Shown piece after piece: positions 1-5,128 of a stretch of DNA of 5,128 nt. A program made the translations under genes and the position numbers. Under the pieces are notes generated by a model. The model did not search any database, was not told the origin of the DNA, and saw only the letters and a program-made list of their open reading frames with translations. Source of the DNA: Kiritimatiellia bacterium (lineage in GTDB: Bacteria > Verrucomicrobiota > Kiritimatiellia > RFP12 > UBA1067); NCBI GenBank assembly GCA_024405255.1, contig JAKSOY010000287.1:1-5128 (forward strand), read 5' to 3'. Numbering within the stretch: the stretch's first letter is position 1; each line of letters starts with the position of its first letter.

Positions 1-2540
1 ATGAACTTCACCTTCTGGATGAAGCCGTCCTGGATGTCGCCCTTGACGCCCGCGAGGGCGACGAGGAAGAGGGACATCAGCGCGAAGCAGGCGCCGACGG
101 CGATGAGCCACTGCTGGGAAACGTCGTCCACGTTGAAGTCGGCGCGCGCGGGCACGGACTGCTTGCGGAAGGCGAGGAAGTGGAGTGCGACCTCCAGCGC
201 GAAGAGGAGGAATCCGGCGAAACAGAGGGCCTCGAACACGTGCACGGCAGATGCCGACGGTACGCAGGCGAGTCCTTGCTGGAGGAGCTCGGGCGACTTC
301 ATCACCGACTTGAGGCTGAAGATGCCCACACCGCCGGCGAAACCGCGTCCCGCGAGGCTCAGGAGCAACAACGTGAGCGAACCGAGCATGGCGAGTCCGA
401 ACGCACCCACGCCCACCAGCGAACGGACGGGCGACGCTTTCGCGACGAGGTCGATGATGAGCGCGATCTGGCGGCGCAAGGCGAGGTAGACGCCGGTGAG
501 GGCGAGCAGCGCCAGCAGCACGAGCAGGTGCTTGTCAATACGGAGCGGCACTTCGCCGTTGCCGTCGACGAGTTCGGAGAAGATGGTGACGAGAACGGCG
601 ACGATCACATACAGAACCGCGGCGCCCCAGACCGCCTTGACGACGATCGGCTTGGCGCGGTCCTTCAGGCGCAGCGTGAACGTCCAGAGCGCAAACGGCA
701 CGAGCGCGAGCGCGGCGGCGACGATCGTGAACTGCATACGGAGGTCCTGGAAGTAGAAGCCCATCTGCTTGAGGAAGTGGTCGAAGCCGTCGATCGAGAG
801 CAGGTTCGGCATCTTGATCTGCTCGTACTGGCCACGCATGATGGCGTGCTTGAAGCCTTCCCAGGTGCGCGGATAGCCCCAGTTCATCGGCGGGTTGCGC
901 AGGTCCGAGACGATCGGCATGTAGGCATAGAACGAAACACCGAGTTCCGCGAGCACGGTGGCGATGGAGGCGGCGCGTCCGTTCGGCAGGGTGATGAAGG
1001 CGAGCGCGAGCATCGCGAAGTTCCACACGAGCGGCCAGAAGAACCACCAGCTGTGGGGATTCGTGAGGCCGTTCATCGCGCCCTTGCGCAGGAGGATGAA
1101 TGCGGCGATCTGCACGGCGGCGACGGGAATCGCGAAGGCGAGTCCGTGGGGCGTGCCGAGCGCGAGCGCGAAGAGGGCGATGAGGCCCGCGAGGAGGATC
1201 AGCGTGGGCTTGGTCCAGTTGAAGGCCTCGCCGCGGAACCCCTGGTCGCCGGCGGACGTCGGCGCGATGAGACGGCGATACTCGTGGCTGTATTCAAAAC
1301 CCGTCACGGATGCGGCGTAGACGATGGCGATGAGCGCAAGCGCGCCGGCAACGATCAGCAGCACCTTCGCCTGCGACTTGCCTTCGGTGTCGTCCGAGCA
1401 GAAGCACGTGCCAATGGCCGCCGTGAAAGACCCTGCAAGGAAGGCGCCCAGAATGGCGTACTTCGTCGGCGTCAGAAGCGGCGCGATGGCCGCCTCCAGC
1501 GGACCCTCCCAAGTCGCCTTGCCGGCGAAGAGGGCGGACAGTAACAGAATGGCCGCCGCGGCGCCGCCGAGACCGAGCGTCGCCTTGCGGGCGTTCTCGA
1601 GCGTCGTGCGGTTGCGGAGAAACGCGCCCACGAACGGGGCGAGGACCAACAGCACGAGCGCGAACCAGAGCATCTCCTCGTTCGGACAGCTGACGGGATC
1701 GGGGAAGAGCTGTCCTTTGACGATCGGTTCGAACTTGTTGATGACTTCCGAGGACATCTGGGACGAGGCGCGGAGCATGCAGCCGATCTGCAGCACTTTC
1801 GCGGTGAGGCCGATCGGGATGAGGATCAGCATGAAGTCGCGGAAGAGACGGATGTCGCGCAGGGCGATGATGATCGCGAGCGGCACCGCCGCCAGCAGCA
1901 GCACCTGGTAGTTCGTGAGGCCGAGGCCGAAGATGAAGGCCGTGAGCCAGAGGATCTTGTCGGACGGCTTGCGCATCCAGCGGTAGGAGAGCAGGAACAC
2001 CGCCATCAGGAAGAGGGCGTTGAGCGAATAGATTTCGACGATGGTCGACTGCGACCATTCGACGGGCGAGAAGGCGAAGACGAGCGAACCGCCCAAGCCG
2101 CCCGCGAGGGACATCAGGGCGTTCTTCTTCGTCCGCGTTTCGGCGTTTTCGGTTTTGGTCGTCGGGATGGAGTCGAGCATGTCGCTGCCCGAACGGCAGA
2201 TCAGCATCGCGGTACAGCCGGCGGCAAAGGCACCGGCGACGGCAGAGAAGAGGGACACCGCCCAGGCGGGGGTCGGCTGGCCCATATAGGTGACCCATGA
2301 GAAAATACGGCAGAAGAACCAGCAGCAGAGCGACCAGAAGGGATACCCCGGAGGATGCGGCACGCCGAGATGGTCGGCGGCGGTGGCGAGTTCGCCGGAG
2401 TCCTCAAGGCCCACGCTCGGCCCCAGCGTGAAGAAGTACACAAGGAAGGCGATGAGGGTTGCGCCCCAGAAGGCGGTCCAGTCGATTCGCCGGAAGAAGG
2501 CACCGGGTTTCGTTTCGGTGCTGAATAGTCTGCTGAACAT
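1..2540 (-). CDS. DUF2723 / TMEM260-like polytopic membrane protein (putative GT-C-type glycosyltransferase), 3' end outside window
   Basis: The frame from ATG 2540-2538 stays open for 846 codons to the window edge, so the C-terminus is missing. The protein is very hydrophobic, with well over a dozen likely membrane spans. The first covers about residues 22-42. Right after it, in the first loop, comes EDSGEL (46-51) and then VPHPPGYP (60-67), the signature of DUF2723. STIVEIYSLN (165-174) and the loop YMPIVSDLRNPP (540-551) followed by MRGQY (568-572) also match the family. Known: the eukaryotic relative TMEM260 is a protein O-mannosyltransferase, and GT-C enzymes place catalytic acids in the first outer loop. 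Inferred: D47/E50 may be catalytic, with a lipid-linked sugar donor and transfer on the outer membrane face; acceptor unknown. The gene follows holA by 52 bp on the same strand and is probably co-transcribed. Only a weak purine-rich GAAAGAAA precedes the start. Family assignment is firm; activity is unproven. Confidence 0.9.
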   Translation of the reverse strand, partial: MFSRLFSTETKPGAFFRRIDWTAFWGATLIAFLVYFFTLGPSVGLEDSGELATAADHLGVPHPPGYPFWSLCCWFFCRIFSWVTYMGQPTPAWAVSLFSAVAGAFAAGCTAMLICRSGSDMLDSIPTTKTENAETRTKKNALMSLAGGLGGSLVFAFSPVEWSQSTIVEIYSLNALFLMAVFLLSYRWMRKPSDKILWLTAFIFGLGLTNYQVLLLAAVPLAIIIALRDIRLFRDFMLILIPIGLTAKVLQIGCMLRASSQMSSEVINKFEPIVKGQLFPDPVSCPNEEMLWFALVLLVLAPFVGAFLRNRTTLENARKATLGLGGAAAAILLLSALFAGKATWEGPLEAAIAPLLTPTKYAILGAFLAGSFTAAIGTCFCSDDTEGKSQAKVLLIVAGALALIAIVYAASVTGFEYSHEYRRLIAPTSAGDQGFRGEAFNWTKPTLILLAGLIALFALALGTPHGLAFAIPVAAVQIAAFILLRKGAMNGLTNPHSWWFFWPLVWNFAMLALAFITLPNGRAASIATVLAELGVSFYAYMPIVSDLRNPPMNWGYPRTWEGFKHAIMRGQYEQIKMPNLLSIDGFDHFLKQMGFYFQDLRMQFTIVAAALALVPFALWTFTLRLKDRAKPIVVKAVWGAAVLYVIVAVLVTIFSELVDGNGEVPLRIDKHLLVLLALLALTGVYLALRRQIALIIDLVAKASPVRSLVGVGAFGLAMLGSLTLLLLSLAGRGFAGGVGIFSLKSVMKSPELLQQGLACVPSASAVHVFEALCFAGFLLFALEVALHFLAFRKQSVPARADFNVDDVSQQWLIAVGACFALMSLFLVALAGVKGDIQDGFIQKVKF

Positions 2541-2592
2541 GTGATTTCTTTCGTTTGTTGTTTAAGTGGTTGAAAAGGAGTGAAAACCGAAT

Positions 2593-3711
2593 TCAGGCCC
2601 GCCGTCTCGCACCGGGCGGGGCGATGACGCGCAGGAGTTCCTGCGTGAGCATCCCCTCGTCGGCGCCGGAGACGAGCTGTTCGCGCACGCGGATCATCCG
2701 GAAACGCGCGGCGCGAAGTTCGGGAAGGGATGTGTAAAGCCGTGCGTTCTTCGCGCCGTTTTTGGCTGCCCAGGGACTGCGGCACACCGTGGGGCCGATT
2801 CCTATCGCGTCAAGATCCTCGGCCACTTCCGCGGGCAGGTCCTTGGCCCAGCCGCCGTAGGGCGTGAGCCACTTGTGGTCGAGGGCATCCCGATAGATGT
2901 ACGTCTCGTGGAAGAATTTCTCCGCGACGGTGGCGATGGCGATGCCCGTGCCTCTCTTCGTCATGAGGCGGGCGAGCGTGGTCAGCAGTTTCGCGGGGTT
3001 GCGTTGGGCGAGCGCGTCGATGACATCCCAGAATTCGGGAGATTCGCCGCTCGGCGAAGAGATGATGGAGACGTCGTCCGCCGTGACCTCGTTGCGCTCC
3101 TTGCCGAGGTAGGTTCGAAGCTTGGCGAGTTCCGAAACGATCGTGCGCGTGTCGGTACCGACTTTCGCGATGAACGCCTGGTCCACTCCGGGGGCGAATT
3201 TCAGCTTTTCGGCTTCGGCAAGGTCCGCCAGGCGCATGGTTGCCATTTCTTCGCGGTCTTTGCTCTTCGCACTGCTGGCGAATTCGACGACCTGGGCGAT
3301 TTTCATCAGCGCCTTGGCGAAGAGGCTCGTCTTGAGCAGCTTTGTGGCCGTGATGATCAGATGCTGGTTGGACGGAAGCGGATGCGCCGCGAGGTCCGTC
3401 GCGAACTTCTCGAGGGCGGCTTTGACATCGGCTGCGACGGCGCCGTTGCGGCCGCCGCCCGGCAGGAACGTCACCCCGCGCCACCAGGTGAGCTTCACGG
3501 GGTCGAGGAAGGGCGGGGTCTGCACGGAGGCGACGCAGGCCTTCAGCGAAAGAAGCTGCTCTTCCATGTTGTCGGCATGTCCGTTGACGGTTTCGACGGC
3601 TGTCGCACGCAAAGAGGGGTCAACGGCCGCCTCAAGAATCTTGTGGGCGGCCGCTTCGGCAAGGTATTCGTCCTCGCCCACGATCAAATGGATGTTGACT
3701 GAAGAAGGCAC
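2593..3711 (-). CDS. holA: DNA polymerase III subunit delta (HolA)
   Basis: This 372-residue protein, a usual length for the family (about 330-370), is the clamp-loader delta subunit. Delta opens the beta sliding clamp during loading onto primed DNA and acts in the cytoplasm within the DnaX complex. Visible family features are an N-terminal strand followed by GEDEYL (12-17), a segment around 53-80 (LLSLKACV to LTWWRG) like the family's clamp-contacting region, a basic helical stretch at 120-140, the GTDTRTIVSELAKLRTYLG element (185-203), and VTADDV plus FWDVIDALAQRNPAKLL (209-243) leading into a helical C-terminal collar (about 245-365). As known for delta, no Walker A motif is present. The start is GTG at 3711-3709: no in-frame ATG lies near the N-terminus, and GEDEYL falls at its normal distance. 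No Shine-Dalgarno is present. A -10-like TAAAAT lies 7 nt upstream, suggesting a leaderless mRNA. The stop is TGA at 2595-2593. Sequence similarity in this family is low, but the motif order supports the call. Confidence 0.85.
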   Translation of the reverse strand: MPSSVNIHLIVGEDEYLAEAAAHKILEAAVDPSLRATAVETVNGHADNMEEQLLSLKACVASVQTPPFLDPVKLTWWRGVTFLPGGGRNGAVAADVKAALEKFATDLAAHPLPSNQHLIITATKLLKTSLFAKALMKIAQVVEFASSAKSKDREEMATMRLADLAEAEKLKFAPGVDQAFIAKVGTDTRTIVSELAKLRTYLGKERNEVTADDVSIISSPSGESPEFWDVIDALAQRNPAKLLTTLARLMTKRGTGIAIATVAEKFFHETYIYRDALDHKWLTPYGGWAKDLPAEVAEDLDAIGIGPTVCRSPWAAKNGAKNARLYTSLPELRAARFRMIRVREQLVSGADEGMLTQELLRVIAPPGARRRA

Positions 3712-3718
3712 AACGGAT

Positions 3719-3749
3719 ATTTTACCATATTCTCGCCCGCGCGTGTCTA
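3719..3749 (-). promoter_or_regulatory. Putative holA promoter (TAGACA - 19 bp - TAAAAT)
   Basis: On the minus strand, TAGACA (3749-3744, 5 of 6 to TTGACA) and TAAAAT (3724-3719, 5 of 6 to TATAAT) are separated by 19 bp, slightly longer than ideal. The -10 ends 7 nt before the GTG start of holA, so transcription would begin within about a base of the start codon. It lies back to back with the sialidase promoter. The wide spacer makes the -35 assignment less certain than the -10. Confidence 0.5.
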
Positions 3750-3762
3750 CTAATATGGAGAC
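3745..3762. repeat. Imperfect inverted repeat in the divergent promoter region, possible operator
   Basis: GTCTAC (3745-3750) and GGAGAC (3757-3762) form arms that pair at 5 of 6 positions around the 6-nt AT-only centre TAATAT. The left arm overlaps the putative holA -35 hexamer, and the whole element lies upstream of the sialidase -35. Size and symmetry suit a dimeric regulator, but a match this short can arise by chance, and no regulator gene is in the window. Confidence 0.25.
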
Positions 3763-3778
3763 AATTTTTCGTCTGGGT

Positions 3779-3808
3779 TTGACTTGGGAAAGCGTGGTGT
3801 GGTATAAT
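3779..3808 (+). promoter_or_regulatory. Sialidase gene promoter (TTGACT - 18 bp - TATAAT)
   Basis: TTGACT (3779-3784, 5 of 6 to consensus) is followed after 18 bp by a perfect TATAAT (3803-3808). The expected transcription start, 6-8 nt past the -10, is 3814-3816, at or one base before the ATG at 3816. This makes the mRNA effectively leaderless and rules out the in-frame ATG at 3807, which lies inside the -10 box. The near-consensus match suggests strong basal transcription unless repressed. Confidence 0.75.
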
Positions 3809-3815
3809 GCTCATC

Positions 3816-4982
3816 ATGAAAACAATGAATATGACTGATCGTGGTTTGTCAAGGTTCGTGTATTGGATGGCCGTCTGGACGGCGCTGGTCGGGCTGGGGG
3901 CCTGGGCGGCGGAAGCGCCTCGCGGCGGGACCGGTCTGCACGGGGCACCCGCCGAACGCGCATGGCAGGGGTCCAAGGACGGACCCTCGACCGAACTCTT
4001 TCGCAGCGGGACGTCCTGGAACGGACGTCGCATCGCAAGCTATCGCATTCCTGCCATCTGCCGGGCCAAGAACGGTACGCTCATCGCGGCTTGCGACCAG
4101 CGCTGCGACAAGGGGGGCGATCTCAACTGCTACCAGCCCATCCGCATCGTCTATCGGCGCTCCCTCGACAATGGCGTGACCTGGACGGAACCTCGGCGGA
4201 TGCACGAACTCGCATGGAACGATCAGGTGCAGCAGAGTGCGTCCGATCCCAGCCTGCTGGTGGATCGGGAGACCGGCGCCGTGTTCTGCTTCTGGAATTC
4301 GTGGGAGTGGGTGAAGGACAAAGGACATTATCGGCATTTTGTCCAGCGTTCGGACGACGCAGGCGCGACCTGGGGCGCTCCGCGGGAAATCACCGCCGAC
4401 ATCACACGGCCCGAATGGCAGGGCAAGCCCCATCTCTTCATCTCGTCGGGTCATGCCGACCAGTTGCGCGATGGTACGCTCGTCCATACGCTGGTCTGGG
4501 TGAACAAGCATCAAATGGGGCTGTTTGGGTCCTGCGACCACGGCCAAACGTGGAAACCGCTCGGAACGCTGGTGGGTCCGGCCGACGAATGCAAGCTGGT
4601 GGAGCTGGCGGACGGCACCTGGATGGTGAACACCCGGCTCGCGCGCGGCGGCGGCCGCGGGGTGCATCTGTCGCGCGACCGCGGTGCCACCTGGGAAACG
4701 CGGATCGACTCGAAGCTGATCGATCCGGTGTGCAATGCGGCGCTGCTGAAGCTGTCGGACGGACGCCTTGCGTTCTCGAACTGCGCGTCGTCGCGTGCGC
4801 GTTGCGCGGTAGGGGTGCGGACGAGTTCCGATGCCGGCCAAAGCTGGAGCGCGCCCGTTGTCGTTGAACCGGGACCCTCCGCCTATTCGGACATCGTGGA
4901 ACTGCCCGGCGGCCGAATCGGCGTCCTTTACGAACAGGGACCCTATCGTTCGATCCGGTTCGCCACCCTGTCCAAGTTCTGA
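3816..4982 (+). CDS. Secreted exo-alpha-sialidase (GH33, BNR/Asp-box repeat)
   Basis: This 388-residue enzyme is predicted to cleave terminal sialic acids from glycans outside the cytoplasm. A signal peptide is clear: basic n-region (R10, R13), hydrophobic core 14-28 and an AWA/AEA cleavage site near 31-34. No lipobox is present. The six-bladed sialidase fold is indicated by five Asp boxes (S-x-D-x-G-x-T/S-W) at 116-123, 179-186, 239-246, 286-293 and 337-344. The catalytic set is complete: Arg triad R77 (YRIP motif), R274 and R329; R96 with acid/base D102; E258 exactly 16 residues before R274 as in known sialidases; and nucleophile Y357 in the SAYSD motif, followed by LYE (371-373). No carbohydrate-binding module is visible. 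Ten cysteines are unusual, and several sit beside catalytic residues. ATG 3816 is chosen because the ATG at 3807 overlaps the -10 box; ATGs at 3825 and 3831 are in-frame alternatives that also keep the signal peptide. There is no Shine-Dalgarno. A trans-sialidase or KDN-specific activity cannot be excluded. Confidence 0.92.
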   Translation: MKTMNMTDRGLSRFVYWMAVWTALVGLGAWAAEAPRGGTGLHGAPAERAWQGSKDGPSTELFRSGTSWNGRRIASYRIPAICRAKNGTLIAACDQRCDKGGDLNCYQPIRIVYRRSLDNGVTWTEPRRMHELAWNDQVQQSASDPSLLVDRETGAVFCFWNSWEWVKDKGHYRHFVQRSDDAGATWGAPREITADITRPEWQGKPHLFISSGHADQLRDGTLVHTLVWVNKHQMGLFGSCDHGQTWKPLGTLVGPADECKLVELADGTWMVNTRLARGGGRGVHLSRDRGATWETRIDSKLIDPVCNAALLKLSDGRLAFSNCASSRARCAVGVRTSSDAGQSWSAPVVVEPGPSAYSDIVELPGGRIGVLYEQGPYRSIRFATLSKF

Positions 4983-5034
4983 TTGTTCGGATTGTTCGGA
5001 TTGTTCTGATTGTTCGGATTGTTCTGATTGTTCG
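4981..5034 (+). repeat. Six-copy 9-bp tandem repeat, GATTGTTCG/T
   Basis: Six contiguous 9-bp units read GATTGTTC followed by G, G, T, G, T, G in order. The first unit starts inside the TGA stop of the sialidase gene (4980-4982), and the preceding GTTCT (4976-4980) looks like the tail of a degenerate earlier unit. The array ends 5 bp before the -35 hexamer of the next promoter. It is much less GC-rich than the flanking genes. Such short perfect arrays typically change copy number by replication slippage. A role as spacer or as stacked binding sites is possible but unproven. Confidence 0.95.
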
Positions 5035-5039
5035 TGCCC

Positions 5040-5068
5040 TTGTCACGGGCGGGGCTATTTGCTATAAT
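5040..5068 (+). promoter_or_regulatory. Promoter of the downstream gene (TTGTCA - 17 bp - TATAAT)
   Basis: TTGTCA (5040-5045, 5 of 6 to consensus) and a perfect TATAAT (5063-5068) are separated by the optimal 17 bp. The expected start is near 5075, giving a leader of about 29 nt before the ATG at 5104. The -35 hexamer lies in the 7-nt loop between GCCC (5036-5039) and GGGC (5047-5050), a short palindrome that could be an operator. The promoter implies that the next gene is not simply an extension of the sialidase transcript. Confidence 0.8.
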
Positions 5069-5092
5069 TATCATTCTGTTTATCACACTCTT

Positions 5093-5096
5093 GGAG
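5093..5096 (+). promoter_or_regulatory. Shine-Dalgarno site (GGAG)
   Basis: GGAG lies 7 nt before the ATG at 5104, an ideal distance. It fixes the start of the right-hand gene and contrasts with holA and the sialidase gene, neither of which has such a site. Confidence 0.75.
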
Positions 5097-5103
5097 ATAT
5101 CCT

Positions 5104-5128
5104 ATGAACTATCATCTCGCAATCGACA
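5104..5128 (+). CDS. Start of a gene, possibly an FGGY-type sugar kinase (rhamnulokinase-like), 3' end outside window
   Basis: Only eight codons are present, encoding MNYHLAID. The start is well supported by the GGAG site 7 nt upstream and the strong promoter at 5040-5068. The pattern of a short polar start, a hydrophobic strand and an Asp (LAID) is how the first ATPase-domain strand of FGGY carbohydrate kinases begins, and rhamnulokinases often open with very similar residues. Such an enzyme would phosphorylate rhamnulose or a related ketose in the cytoplasm, which suits a glycan-use locus. Eight residues cannot prove a family, so the function is a guess while the gene itself is likely. Confidence 0.6.

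Noticed and set aside
180..1544. 454-codon plus-strand open frame rich in Glu, Arg and Asp.
   Set aside because: It is the exact codon-register complement of the DUF2723 gene. High-GC codon bias keeps it open, the composition is abnormal, and no family motif is present.
1294..2298. 334-codon minus-strand open frame.
   Set aside because: It overlaps the DUF2723 gene on the same strand in another frame. It is Arg/His/Pro-rich with no recognisable domain, whereas the other frame has clear motifs and membrane segments.
2541..2592. Separate promoter or terminator between holA and the DUF2723 gene.
   Set aside because: The gap is AT-richer, but I found no paired -35/-10 hexamers and no stem with a T-run.
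2875..3702. 275-codon plus-strand open frame opposite holA.
   Set aside because: Antisense shadow of holA, with low-complexity Gly/Arg/Asp composition and no upstream ribosome-binding site.
3807..3815. Sialidase start at the upstream in-frame ATG (3807).
   Set aside because: This ATG overlaps the last two bases of the perfect TATAAT, so it would lie upstream of the expected transcript start.
3849..4867. Long open frames on both strands within the sialidase gene (3863-4867 plus, 3849-4841 minus).
   Set aside because: Out-of-frame shadows of a gene with a complete sialidase catalytic set; their translations are Arg/Pro/His-rich without motifs.
4438..5046. Minus-strand frame encoding an Arg-Thr-Ile repeat.
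   Set aside because: The repeat peptide is only the translation of the 9-bp array on the other strand, and the rest is antisense to the sialidase gene.
5031..5056. Intrinsic terminator after the sialidase gene.
   Set aside because: The only palindrome (GCCC/GGGC) has a 4-bp stem and no T-run after it, and it coincides with a promoter -35 box.

Overview
The window holds two divergent transcription units and the first bases of a third gene. GC-rich protein-coding DNA fills almost all of it. The mix of a secreted GH33 sialidase, a large DUF2723 membrane protein, near-consensus sigma70-type promoters (TTGACT/TATAAT, TTGTCA/TATAAT) and sparse Shine-Dalgarno sequences fits a glycan-degrading bacterium of the PVC group (for example a gut Kiritimatiellota, Verrucomicrobiota or Lentisphaerota member). 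The promoters argue against Bacteroidota, whose main promoter class differs. This taxonomic placement is inference only.

Left unit, minus strand (3711 down to 1): holA (DNA polymerase III delta subunit, GTG start at 3711, stop at 2593), a 52-bp gap, then a very long membrane protein starting at 2540 and running off the left edge. I read its frame codon by codon: 846 codons with no stop. Its N-terminal EDSGEL and HPPGYP motifs place it in the DUF2723 / TMEM260-like family, which is related to protein O-mannosyltransferases. The long open frames on the other strand in this region are shadows of this gene.

Middle: a 104-bp intergenic region (3712-3815) carries back-to-back promoters. In both directions the -10 hexamer is followed by exactly 7 nt and then the start codon, so both holA and the sialidase gene are predicted to give leaderless or nearly leaderless mRNAs. 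An imperfect inverted repeat lies between the promoters.

Right unit, plus strand: a complete secreted sialidase of 388 residues with a signal peptide, a full catalytic set and five Asp boxes. A six-copy 9-bp tandem repeat begins inside its stop codon. Straight after the repeat comes a strong promoter, a Shine-Dalgarno site and the first eight codons of another gene. Those codons (MNYHLAID) resemble the start of FGGY sugar kinases such as rhamnulokinase.

The left unit combines replication housekeeping with possible envelope glycosylation. The right side looks like host-glycan use: sialic acid release outside the cytoplasm, then perhaps sugar phosphorylation inside. No RNA genes, mobile elements, CRISPR arrays or convincing intrinsic terminators were seen.
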